A DNA stretch of 64,000 nt from Artocarpus heterophyllus (lineage: Eukaryota; Streptophyta; Magnoliopsida; Rosales; Moraceae), in the NCBI GenBank assembly GCA_025403435.1, contig CM046351.1, forward strand, positions 3,492,801 through 3,556,800, written 5' to 3'. The notes below the pieces were generated by a model that saw only the letters and a program-made list of their open reading frames with translations, did not search any database and had not been told where the DNA came from. The translations under genes and the position numbers were made by a program. This document shows, in pieces, positions 36,233-47,228 of the stretch. Every line of letters starts with the position of its first letter. Position 1 is the stretch's first letter.

Positions 36233-39200
36233 TCAAAAGCAAAACAAATGCGGATACAACTCCCGCATACTCGACTCTAATTCCCAGGTGGCTTCATCAA
36301 CACCGTGATGCTGCCACACGACCTTTACCAACGGTATCTCACGACGACGCAAGCTAATCACTTTCCGGTCGATGATCTGAATCGGCACTTCTTCGTACGT
36401 CGTATCCTCCTGAACCTGCACATCGCGAAACGATACTATCTTACCCTGCTCAGGTGGACACTTCCTAAGCATCGACACATGAAACACATCGTGCACATGA
36501 GAAAGTTCGGGCGGAAGATTAAGCCGATAAGCGACCACACCAACACGCTGAGTGATCTCGAACGGCCCAATATACCTCGGCGCGAGCTTCCCACTCACTC
36601 CGAACCGCATAGTTCCCTTACGAGGTGACACCCTCAAGAGAACAAAATCTCCAACCGCGAACTCTAAAGGTCTACGTCTCCTATCCGCGTAGCTCTTCTG
36701 CCGACTCTGAGCTGCTCTCAACCGATCCTGAATTACCACGACTTTCTCGTTGCTGTCACGAATCTCATCCGGCCCAAGAATAACTCTATCTTTCGGCTCG
36801 GCCCAACACACAGGTGATCGACACGGTTGCCCATACAACGCCTCAAATGGTGCCATACCGATACTCGCCTGATAACTGTTGTTGTACGGGAACTCCGCCA
36901 AATGCAAACATTGCTTCCAATTCCCGCCGAAGTCCAACGCACAAGCACGCAACATATCCTCGAGAACCTGAATAACCCGCTCAGACTGCCCATCAGTCTG
37001 AGGATGAAACGCCGTACTGAAGTTCAAATCTGTACCCAAAGCCTCCTGAAAACTCCTCCAGTACTTAGCATTAAACCTGGTGTCTCGATCAGAGGTGATG
37101 GACAAAGGAACTCCATGCAACCTCACAATGTTATGCATATACAACTCCCCGAGAATCTTCCTAGAACACGTCGACCTAAACGGAATGAAATGCGCCGATT
37201 TCGTCAACCTGTCGACTACAACCCAAACTGCATCATGCCGCTGCTCCGTCCTCGGCAAACCTGTGAGAAAATCATCGTCACATGCTCCCATTTCCACCCT
37301 GGCATAGGAAGCGGCTGAAGCTGACCTGCAGGCTTCTGATGCTCGGCTTTCACCTGAAGACACGTCGAACACTTGGCCACGTACTCGCGAACATCTTTCT
37401 TCATGCCTCTCCACCAATAGTGCCTCTTCAAATCACGATACATCTTGGTGCTCCCCGGATGAATAGCGAACTGAGACCTATGAGCTTCGTCTAGAACGGC
37501 TTTCGTCACCTCGGCGATAACTGGAACTGCAAGACGCTCCAGGAAGTACAACGATCCATCTGCATGCACGCTCCATTCCTCGAACTGCTCCCCGTTCTGA
37601 ATCCGCGACCAAATCCCCTGCAAATGTCGATCCTGCCACTGACCTTGCTTCACCATCTGAACAAGAGCTAGAGTCGCTTCCACATGATACAACAAAACTC
37701 GATCACCGTCTTTATGATACTGTAGCCGATACTCACTCACTGTCGCATCCCTGCTCCAGTCCTCAAAAATCAAACAAGCAAGAATCCTTGAAGACTTCCT
37801 GCTAAGCGCGTCCGCTACCACATTAGCTTTTCCGGGATGATACTACAACGCGAAATCATAATCCTCCATGTACTCTACCCATCTGCGCTGCCTCAAGTTG
37901 AGATCCCTCTGAGTGAACAAATGCCTCAAACTCTTATGATCGGAGAAGACCTGAAACGATGCTCCATACAAGTAACATCTCCAAATCTTCAGCGTGTAGA
38001 TCACCACTGCAAGCTCTAAATCGTGAGTAGGATAATTCCGCTCGTGAGGTCGTAGCTGTCTCGATCCGTACGCAACCACACGTCCATGCTGCATCAACAC
38101 GCATCCAAGTCCGCGCCCTGAAGCATCAGCATAAACCTCATACGGCTCGTCACTACTAGGAATAACTAATACTGGAGCTGAAGTCAACCGGTTCTTCAAT
38201 TCCTGAAAAGCAGACTCACAGTCTTCATCCCACTCAAACCTGACATTTTTCTTGGTCAACCTCGTCAACGGAGCTGCAATCTTCGAAAAGTCCTTTACAA
38301 ATTTCCTGTAATATCCAGCAAGACCTAAGAAGCTGCGAATCTCCGCTACATTCCTTGGTCGTTCCCACTCCAATATAGCTTCAATCTTGGATGGATCCAC
38401 TGAAATACCATGCTCTGAGATGACATGACCCAGAAATTTGACCTCAGTCAACCAGAACTCACACTTTTCCCTCTTAGCATACAACTGGTGCTCCCGCAGA
38501 GTCTGAAGCACGATCCGAAGATGCTGCTCATGCTCCTCCCAAGTCTTAGAATACACAAGAATATCATCGATGAACACGATCACAAACTGATCCAGATACG
38601 GCCTAAATATCCTGTTGATCAAATCCATAAAAGCTGCTGGAGCATTCGTCAACCCGAAAGACATAACCAGAAACTCGAAGTGCCCATACCGAGTCCTAAA
38701 AGCTGTCTTGGGAATATCCTCTTCCTTGATTCTGAGCTGATGATAACCTGACCGCAAATCAATCTTTGAGAAGTATCGCGAACCTCCCAACTGATCAAAT
38801 AGCTCATCAATCCTAGGCAAAGGATACTTGTTCTTTACCGTAACACGATTCAGCTGCCGATAATCCACACATAACCTGAGAGTCCCATCGTGCTTCTTAG
38901 CGAACAAAACTGGTGCTCCCCACGGAGATGTGCTATTCTGAATATATCCTTTATCAGCAAGCTCCTGAAGTTGCTTCCTCAGTTCCTTCATTTCTGCCGG
39001 CGCCATCCGATAAGGTGCCATAAAAATCGGTGATGTCCCTGGAAACAACTCGATACTAAACTCAATCTCCCGATGCGGTGGTAACCCTGATAACTCGTCG
39101 GGGAAGACATCCTCGAACTCACCAACCACCGGAATCGCTACACTACTACTCGAAACATAGGGCTCGCAATCTAGATTGGCAAGAAAAGCAAAACAATCTA

Positions 39201-40815
39201 GATTCCTTCGCCCTCCTAAACACGACTTCATGAGACGCTCACTCATTAGCCAATCACCACCACCCTGGTAAGTGATTACCGTCCCCCTATCAGACACTAG
39301 GGTCACTTTTCTAAGTTGGCAGTCCACAACTGCACTATACCTGGACAACCAGTCCATCCCTAAAATCACATCATAGGAACTCATGGGGAGTATAATCAAA
39401 TCACTTTTCAAAATCTCATCCCCAATCTTTATTTTACAAGATTTACACATACAATTTACACACACCCGCCCTAAGGGAGAAGTTATAACTAGGGGTTCAT
39501 TAAACTCTTCTACTTCTAATCCCAAGGCATGTACAAAGGAACTCGAAATGAGAGAATGAGAGGCACCGGTATCAAATAAAACGCGAGCTAAAGATCTGGA
39601 AACCAAAACCATACCATCGACAACCGCGTTACCGATCTGAGAATCTGACCCTCCAGATGCCATTGCATGAACCTGCACTGGCGCTTTCCCTTTTCCTCTA
39701 CCGACATTGCTGGGTCCTGCATTACTCGGCCGATACTGCTGAGATGGAGATGACTGCACACTACCTGTACTCGGAGCTCTATACTGAGGAACACTGCGCT
39801 GAAAATACTGCGGCTGCTGTCCCCGTGCCGGATATGAGAATTGCTGAGGAGAAAACTACGGATACTGCAACTGCGGAGGCGGAGGTAGGGTCTGAGGCTG
39901 AGGCTGAGACTGACGACTGGCATCCTCCCCGGTCTGCGATCCAAGACGAGCACTCCTGATCGGGCAATTCCTCTTGATGTGTCCGGGCTGCTGACAGAAA
40001 TGACAATGAAAGCTGTAGGGGTTGCTACGCCCGCTGCCAGACGAACTGCTGCTGCCACTGGTCGCACCGCCTTGCTTGCCTTTCCCCGGAGCTGGACGAC
40101 TACTGGTGCTCTTCCTGCCACTCCTCTGCGGTCCTCCTAAAGCCTTGGCTCGGTCCTCACAATACTGCACGTAATCATTCTCCACGGAGATCGCCGACGA
40201 CACAAGCTCTCCGAAACCCCTAAGCCGTAGAGCAACCAACTGTCGTCGAATAGGAGCCTTGAGTCCTTCCTGAAACTTGATGCATTTCTCACGCTTCGAT
40301 GCCACAGCTGATGGAGCAAACCTAGCCAACTCGCTAAACTTTGCCTCGTACTCTCGAACTGACATATCACCCTGCTGCAATCTATAAAACTCAGCTGCCT
40401 TCTGATCTCTATATCCCTGCGGAAAATACCGATCATAGAACAGATCCTCGAACTTGTCCCAACCGATATCGCCACCGCGCTCCAAACGCTTAGTTTGTTT
40501 CCACCAGGTGTTAGCGCCACCCTCGAGCTTATACGCCGCAAACTCCACACGATACTCCTCAGGCACACCAAGAGTATCAAGATGCTTCAAGATCGAATCC
40601 AACCAATACTCTGCTAATTGCGGATTCCCATTGCCATCAAAAGTCGGAATAGACGCCCGCCGAAATTCCTTAAAGAAAGCATGCCGACTACCAACACTGG
40701 AGTCTTCCGGTCTAGTCCTGGCTGCCATCTGCCGGAAAGCCGCAATCATAGACCTCATCAGGCCCTCATCATTTCCGAACTCGGCGTCAGCTGTCGAACG
40801 ACGTCTAGGTGCCAT
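36233..40815 (-). pseudogene. gag-pol of the Tekay element, three breaks
   Basis: Read from 40,815 to 36,233, Gag (319 codons) has a retrotrans_gag region and a CCHC zinc knuckle (CHFCQQPGHIKRNC, about 39,964-40,005). A TAG stop at 39,856-39,858 interrupts the frame. Pol continues in the same frame with protease DTGAS (about 39,559-39,573), RT with FIDD (38,563-38,574) and RNase H. A second TAG is at 37,843-37,845. The integrase zinc-binding region follows, then a one-base deficit near 37,272 shifts the frame. Beyond it are the integrase DDE core (VVVDRLTK, SDRDTRF, DGQSERV) and a chromodomain ending at 36,233. The breaks should block a full polyprotein. Both stops are consistent with CAG-to-TAG changes. 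Confidence 0.92.
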
Positions 40816-40903
40816 TCTCTCACTTCTGAAAACAAAATTTGGACTGTCAGAGGTATTTCATTGTCAAACCTATGTGTGCACAATTCCCAAGGTTCATAAC
40901 CTT

Positions 40904-40917
40904 GAGCTCTGATACCA
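40904..40917 (-). other. Primer binding site (initiator Met tRNA)
   Basis: TGGTATCAGAGCTC begins three bases after the 5' LTR on the minus strand and matches the 3' end of plant initiator methionine tRNA. Confidence 0.92.
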
Positions 40918-40920
40918 TTC

Positions 40921-43061
40921 TGTCACGCCCCGGAGTACGGGAGGTGACGTGGCGGAATATTTAGATTAATTAAAAGAGAATTTAATAGAAATTAAGAGTT
41001 TAAAAATCCAATTAAGTAAGAAATAAAGAGATTTTCCACCACATTCGATAAACGAGTTTATAAAATATTAGGCAAATAATAGCAATTAAATAAAAACCGC
41101 GAATATGGGTTCCACAACCCACAACTTGTGCACACACATGGTTCTGACAATATCATAAATACAATTACAGTCCAAGTACAAATAAAGTTAAGTCTTACAT
41201 GCCTTGATTAATAAATACAGAATGTAAATAAATTCTCCTATTGCTCCTGAGTTCGGTCCGAAGAATCTTCTCCAAACCTAAATGGGAAACCACCTAGAGG
41301 GGGGGGATTTAAAAACAGATAAAACGTGAGCGAAAGGCTCAGTAGGACTAAGTTTTATAAAATAATTTAATGCAAAGAAACATAACATTATCAGGAGTTA
41401 TACAGAAAGAGAACTTGCATAAATAAATAAATAAATTGAGTAGAACCGTTCTGACACAGAACAGTTTACTCGTCAAATCAAAACACCAGTTTACTTTTAC
41501 CTAGGCAAACCATGAAATCACCACCGTAGTGGCCCAGCTGGGTTTCGGGACCTGCCCCCAAGGTCGATCGCCACACGACCCGATCTCTGATATGGCATCA
41601 TGCCTTAGTGTTTATTATCATTGTCATTCAAAACCCAATTACCGAGTGTTGTCAATTACATTCATTATGAAATTCATTTAATGTCACGGTATATTAAAAT
41701 ATAACCGATAAAACCATTTTCAAACAACCGTTGAAAATATTTTGATAGAAATCATTTTCAAAGCCAAATCATTTCAAAACCAGGCTACCAAAGAAATAGG
41801 ATGGAAGTCCTACCTCAGTACTCGTGCCGGTACCCCACACCGTAATCCCAATCCGCTATACGTTAGCTCCGCGGAACCACGAACAATCCTAGATACAAAC
41901 TAAGTCGATCAATATCTAGTTCGAAACATTCTATGTTACTAAATCATTTCATGATGTCCTAGTGTGCCATTTGTATCATTAAAATCATCCTATAAGGTTG
42001 GGATTTAAATCAGGGTTCAAAACAGGGAAAACGGGTAAAAATCACAAAAGTTTCCATGCCACGGTCGGCCTGCCGGACGCCCTGCTTCGGCCTGCCGAAC
42101 TGCACAGTTCGGCCTGCCGGAAACAAGGTTCGGCCTGCCGAACATTGCCCCAGATTCGGCCTGCCGGTCGGAAGAACACCGGCCTGCCGATCATCACTCC
42201 GGCCTGCCGAACTGGGAAGATCCAGAAATCCCAGCCACGGGTTTCTCGATCCCCAAAATCCAAATCTTGTTTCTAACCTGTTTTTCTCAAATCCCAGGCA
42301 TGAAAAACAACTATAATTGATAGAAAAACATTCTAGAACATGTTTGGGATCATTTAAACAACATTTAAACTCAAAATCCTCAAAAATCCGAAAATGAGAA
42401 AAAGAGGAGAAAAATGAAAATCTTGAATCCAATCCGTTTTTCTTCAATCTAGGTTTAGATTCTGGTTGTTCTAAGCTCACTTAACACAAATCCACGGTTT
42501 TCTAAGCTAAAACAAACTTAGATTTCAAAAACACACAAAATCGAAAATTTTGTAAAAAGTTTAGAAATTTCGAATCTAACCTCGAATCGAAGCTTCAATC
42601 CGCGTTCTCGGTCGCCGAATCACGTCCCCGAGCTTCCTCCTTGCTGTTCCGAAGCTTGGATTCGAATGGAAATCAAAATTTTTGAAAGAGATTGAGAGAG
42701 AGAGGGAGGCTGCCGAGAGACCAAGAGAGAGGAGAGAGAGAGAGCTCGTGAGAGTGAAGAGAGAGAGAGAGAAGAGAGAAATAAATAGAGAAAATCGGTG
42801 GACGGTTTTACTGTGCGAAAACCATGTGCCGCCCACGGTTTTGCAAAACGGAGTATTTTTAACATTTTACAAATTGTTGTGTTTTAAAACTCAAAACATC
42901 ATTTTAAATCCATAAGAAATCATTTAAATGTATCAATTTAACAAAACAACCAAAAACTAAAAATCCAACCAAATAATCTAATTAAAGTTAAAACTTTAAT
43001 TATGGCACACTAATTCATCATTTATATTACATTAATATTAAATAAATTTCGGGACGTTACA
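40921..43061 (-). repeat. 5' LTR of the Tekay element
   Basis: It is 2,141 bp long, with ends TGTAACGTCCCG..CGGGGCGTGACA on the minus strand. It has seven perfect CGGCCTGCCG dyads at about 42,064-42,212, one pair forming the longer inverted repeat GCCGAACTGCACAGTTCGGC at 42,094-42,113. Confidence 0.97.
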
Positions 43062-43249
43062 TAGTACGTATCTTTTTCTGGCATCCCATCACTGAAAAAG
43101 TGAGAAAACTTCCTCTCAGAAAAATTATACTGACTCAGAAGATCAAGAACCAAAATTCAACCGTTCAAATGGATTCATGTATGCTTCTGTTAAATTTCTT
43201 GATGAATTAACATGAGTTTTGACATTTGATGATGGTTTTCATATGTAAA

Positions 43250-44090
43250 GTTTTATCGTACGGTCTCTTCTAATTCTCCATGCAGGAAAGCCGTCTTCAC
43301 ATCTAGTTGTTCCACTTCTAAATCAAATTGAGCTGCTAAAGACAACATAATTCTAATTGTCTTATACTTAACCACAGGTGAGAAAATCTCATTAAAGTCT
43401 ACATTTTCCCTTTGTGTAAACCCTTTTGTCACCAAACGTGCCTTATATTTAATAGGTTCAGTAGAAGCTGCACCTTCTTTTATCTTACAAATCCGTTTAC
43501 AAGCAACTGTGGAACGGTCTCGGGGTCTGTTAATCTTAATTCATGTGTTGTTTTTATAAAGGGAGTTCATTTCTTCCCTCATAGCCTTCTTCATTTACTG
43601 CCTCTTGGAACGATTCTGGTTCAGTCTTCTCCAACTTCATAGCAGTGACAAAAGCATAAGCTAACCTGTCAAGGCTGAAAAATCACATCTCTGAATTGGC
43701 TTGATAGTTCTTCTTTCTCTATCTCTTGTACGCCCATAATCACTCAAATCTTCTGTCACTTGATCCTGTACTGGTTCTTTGTTTCTAGCTGCCAGTTCCA
43801 CAGGTACAGATTCTTCAGTTGTACCTGAATCGATGTCGTGACTTCCTTCTGTTTTCTCATCAGCCTGTATCTCCTGTTGAGAACCATTATGAACCTGCTG
43901 CTTGTGCACATTCCCATTTGAAATAGGCTCCACCTGAACAGTGCACACTGGTATTTGATTCTATATAGTACCCGCAGGGTTAGTGACACAAGAATCTTCT
44001 TCTGCAGTAAGGTTAGTAGCATGCAGATATGGGAAATCTCTTTCGTTAAAGATTACATTTTTAAGGCTCGGCCAAAGAGATGCCCACGTC
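43250..44090 (-). pseudogene. Ty1/copia pol relic (integrase tail to RT start)
   Basis: Frames spread over three phases show NVIFNERDFPYL (about 44,050), a hydrophilic linker with RRTIKPIQRCDF (about 43,690), MREEMNSLYKNNT (about 43,560), and the RT start KYKARLVTKGFTQRENVDF..EIFSPVVK..QLDVKTAFLHGELEE (43,253-43,450). This order is typical of copia Pol between integrase and reverse transcriptase. Several frameshifts and stops are present and RT ends abruptly at about 43,250. No LTRs were identified. Confidence 0.88.
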
Positions 44091-44619
44091 CTCGCGAGCT
44101 CCTCTTGAGGCGATCGATTTGTTCTTCATTGAATCTTTGTATAATTAACTCTCAAGAATAATTTTTTCCTCTCAATACAATACAAACTTCCCGAGAAACC
44201 CAGCAAGAAAATCCTCTTTACCCTTTCTCACTTCTCTCTCTTGCTCTCCACCCGTTTCTCTCTCTTGTTTGATTTCCAGTATTGAACCACTAAGTAAGTA
44301 CTTTTTACACAGCTTTTACACTCTTAAGTAATACAACGAGTGACCAATGAGAAATAGAAACGTAATTAAGTTGCCCAATTACATAATACAAATAAACGAC
44401 ACTGCCAAAAACAACAAATGACTTGTCGTATCCTTCCTTGATGCTGCAGAGCTTCTAATTTAGCCTTGTGAGTCTTCTGGTACTTTGAATCATATTATAA
44501 CTGATTCAACAGATGTCATATTCTGTGCTATATAATTACATAGTAGTTACTTTAATGATATTATTTTGAGACATATATAAAATATTTACAAATTGAAGTG
44601 ATATTTTAATTCAATAATT
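44091..44619. other. Spacer next to the copia relic
   Basis: It contains CT-rich stretches (about 44,220-44,280), and AAACGACACTGCC near 44,395. It could be copia LTR or leader DNA, but no boundary is visible. Confidence 0.35.
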
Positions 44620-45000
44620 ATATCACCACTTTCTGAATCTGACCAACTCTGACTAAGTCAGATACCTATTGTAAATACATAAACATGTAATGGGCTCCAT
44701 TCTTTACCCTTTAACTTACTTCTCCTCTTTATTTTTAATTTAATTTTCTTTTCTGATGGCATGCCAGTTGTAGCCAGAACATTTTGTGGTCCGTTAAAGA
44801 CATGTATGACTTCAAGAGCAGGTTTATCTTGTGCCAGTGCCATTGCAAATTTGAACGAAACAATTGAGAGTATAATTTGCCTACAATTTTTAATTCCGTC
44901 TTAGAAATGATACAACCAGTGTAATGATCGGTAAACAAGGAAGAAATTTCTCTGGTGGTCCAATGAAGAGACAATAAATTCATGTGATTCATGCAGCTTG
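44620..45000 (-). pseudogene. SAUR locus with coding body deleted
   Basis: Positions 44,630-44,770 (AATCTGACCAACTCTGACTAAG, GGGCTCCATTCT, CAGAACATTTTG) match the 3' flank of SAUR-4 at 49,715-49,870. The match continues through TTTTTAATTCCGTCTTAGAAATG. Immediately after, about 44,910-45,000 matches the SAUR-4 promoter (GAAATTTCTCTGGTGGTCCAATGAAGAG versus 50,527-50,555). The whole SAUR coding region and proximal 5' UTR are absent between the two. TGTCTC survives at 44,968-44,973. Confidence 0.75.
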
Positions 45001-45120
45001 TAATTTAAAGGAATAACACGTTAAGAAAATTAGAAAATGGATAATTATGACCCTACTTTAGATAAAGGATTTGATTTTTACTATTTCATGAAAAAAAATT
45101 TATAATTATTTCATGAATGT

Positions 45121-45260
45121 TGATTTACATGATGGGGTCTTCTTAAACAGAAGATACATGTATAAATCTCAATGTGGGAGCTTCAGTTGATAATGACTTT
45201 CCGCGTAGCTCTTGCAGTCGTTTTGCTGGCTAGTAAGAAATGTCTATTGGGAAGAGAAGG
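45121..45260. repeat. Recurring SAUR-upstream block (R3)
   Basis: Landmarks in order are GATGGGGTCT, TTAAACAGAA, CTTCAGTTGATAATGAC, TTTCCGCGTAG and CTTGCAGTCGTTTTGCTGGC. Related copies are at 27.5, 32.70-32.82, 47.16-47.22 and 53.33-53.43 kb. No coding frame. It may be an old transposon piece or a duplicated distal promoter. Confidence 0.6.
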
Positions 45261-46019
45261 TGGAACATTATTTCCTTGCCTTGATAATTATGTCTTTAGA
45301 TTCCTCTGGAGTAAAATACACCGTTGCACCTTTAATTATTCTTTTTTTTTTATAATGCATCATAAACTTTTAATTTTAACAAAATGTACACTAAATTTTG
45401 AAATCATTTACAATTGAAATCCAATAGTTACTTTTAATTTCCTTTCAGTATCTTTTCTACGTGTTGAGTTTTAATTTTTTTTCTTACAATTATGATTTCC
45501 ACCTTTAAAAAAACTCACGTGTGAATCTTGTGACTTAAACCATCCATGCTTTTTAATGCTCATTTGGTTAGACTTGATCAATTACTACTGATTTCAAAAT
45601 TCAAGATAGATTTTACCAAGACTGAAAGTTTAGAGTATATTATGCAAAAAGCAAAAAGTTTAAGGTGCAATGGCACAATTGATTCGGTTTCTCTCATATC
45701 TACCAAAAATGTCAACTGCATATAGATATGTAAATTCACTTCAATTTTGTCCATGTCAATTGTAGCAAAAAAATACCTCAAGTACAGAAATGTTTTTGTT
45801 TCTTCTCATTTTGGTTTCACTTTTTTTTTTTAGTAAATACCAAAAATATACGACGTTAAAGTTATGGACACATGTTCTTCGGCGCCTAACATGAGATTTT
45901 TCCAAAAACTAAAGCTTTTCATGCACCAGCATTTTTTCCTTTCCTTTTATTCAACAGATAAACATCGATTCCTAAATGTTGGAAGCCCACATCACAAGCA
46001 CAAGGAAAACGCGTACTAA
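45261..46019. other. Intergenic spacer
   Basis: Positions 45,350-45,420 and 45,560-45,780 show loosely inverted similarity (TTTTAATTTTAACAAAATGTACACTAAATTTTGAAATC versus GATTTCAAAATTCAAGATAGATTTTACC). No gene is recognised. Confidence 0.35.
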
Positions 46020-47070
46020 ATTTAAAAAAAAAAAAAAAATCACACCGACAGTGTACAAGAGAAATTATACAATTTGAAAAACGTAGCAGTAAAAAACTCA
46101 CATAAAATGGCAAAGTATAGCAACAACTAAAAGATGAAAATTAAGGAAAGAAAACGACATCGTTGAGGAAAACAGTGTTGAGAAGGACATGATATCGAAA
46201 CAACAATAGCCATAGAAATGACATCAAAGAGAAAAACGACCAAAGAAAACAACCCTTGGTGGTGCCTAGTAGAAAAGGACAGCAATCTTGGAAACGAACC
46301 GTACACAAAGTGAAGAAAGATCACAAACAATAACAGAACTAACGAAAATATGATCACCAAACTATATGAATATTCAAAACGACAATGAAAGAACAAAATT
46401 ATGCACGGTTAACAGAAAGAAAGAGACGACTTTAACAGAAAAACGACAACAAAAAAGGACAAAAGAAAGGAACAACATAAGAAATGGAAAACGACAAGAT
46501 TCTTGGAAACAGGAACAGATAAACGACATAAGAAATGGAAATGACGGCGTTATGTGTAAGAAAATGAAAAGGATAAACGACATAAGCAATGGAAAAAACC
46601 ACAACGCGCCGGGAACGATTAAGAATGCACAAACAACGGAACGCCGAAGAAACGACATCAATACGCTTTCCATTTTTTGCTCCTTTCTCATCATCATTAT
46701 CATAACAGATTCGAATATCAGGGAAACTATCCGAAGGAAAAAAAAAAAGACAAAATGATCAACAGGCTACATGAACACCCAAAACGACAACGATCTGTTT
46801 AACAACAAGTCAACAAGAGAAGAAATGGGGATGACATAAGAAGATGCGACAGAAATAGAGACCGGTATATGGAAAACAAACGACATAACATAAACGACAA
46901 AAAATTTTGAAACCGACATCAAAATGACAAACTAAAACAACGTATCAAAACGACAAGAATCTTGGAGAAGACATTAAAAGGAAAAACGACAGATATAAGG
47001 TTGAAAACAACAAAAGATAAACAAGTGACATGAACATCGAAATGTTAATGGTGGCCGAAACGACAACATG
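46020..47070 (+). repeat. ACGACA motif array 4 (largest)
   Basis: ACGACA occurs 13 times on the plus strand between 46,150 and 47,065. The phrase AACGACATAAGAAATGG and close variants recur (46,510; 46,574), alternating with ACGACAAGATTCTTGG types (46,490; 46,953). Spacing is irregular at about 20-100 bp. It yields a 130-residue frame (46,366-46,758) with repeated NDIRNG/NDISNG, which I regard as a by-product. Confidence 0.65.
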
Positions 47071-47228
47071 CCTGATACATTACAAGACTAAAAGACTTGC
47101 CTTGGAGATTGCTGATAAGAAAGATATACCATGGGAATTTTTAATAATTGCTCATCAGTCGATGATTTACATGGTGAGGTCTCTTTAAAAACGAAGTAAT
47201 TGATCATGGCATTTCCACGTAGCTGATT

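Larger units (their letters stand above)
34047..43061 (-). mobile_element. Tekay/Del-type Ty3 chromovirus LTR retrotransposon
   Basis: The element is complete: two ~2.14 kb LTRs with TG..CA ends and a 5 bp target duplication TAGTA (34,042-34,046 and 43,062-43,066). It has an initiator-Met tRNA primer site, gag-pol with CCHC, protease, RT, RNase H, integrase and a C-terminal chromodomain, and a polypurine tract. It reads right to left. By eye the LTRs differ by about seven substitutions and three small indels, so it inserted recently. Gag-pol order and the chromodomain support the Tekay/Del lineage. Confidence 0.95.

Noticed and set aside
37843..39759. Integrated pararetrovirus suggested by the RT sequence
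   Set aside because: LTRs with target duplications, an integrase and a chromodomain show a Ty3 chromovirus; no movement or coat protein region is present.
44658..44843. 61-residue frame at the SAUR relic
   Set aside because: It has no SAUR motifs; the DNA aligns with the 3' flank of SAUR-4 instead.
46366..46758. 130-residue frame with repeated NDIRNG/NDISNG
   Set aside because: It is translation of ACGACA array 4; Asn/Lys/Arg-rich low-complexity sequence with no start context or homology.
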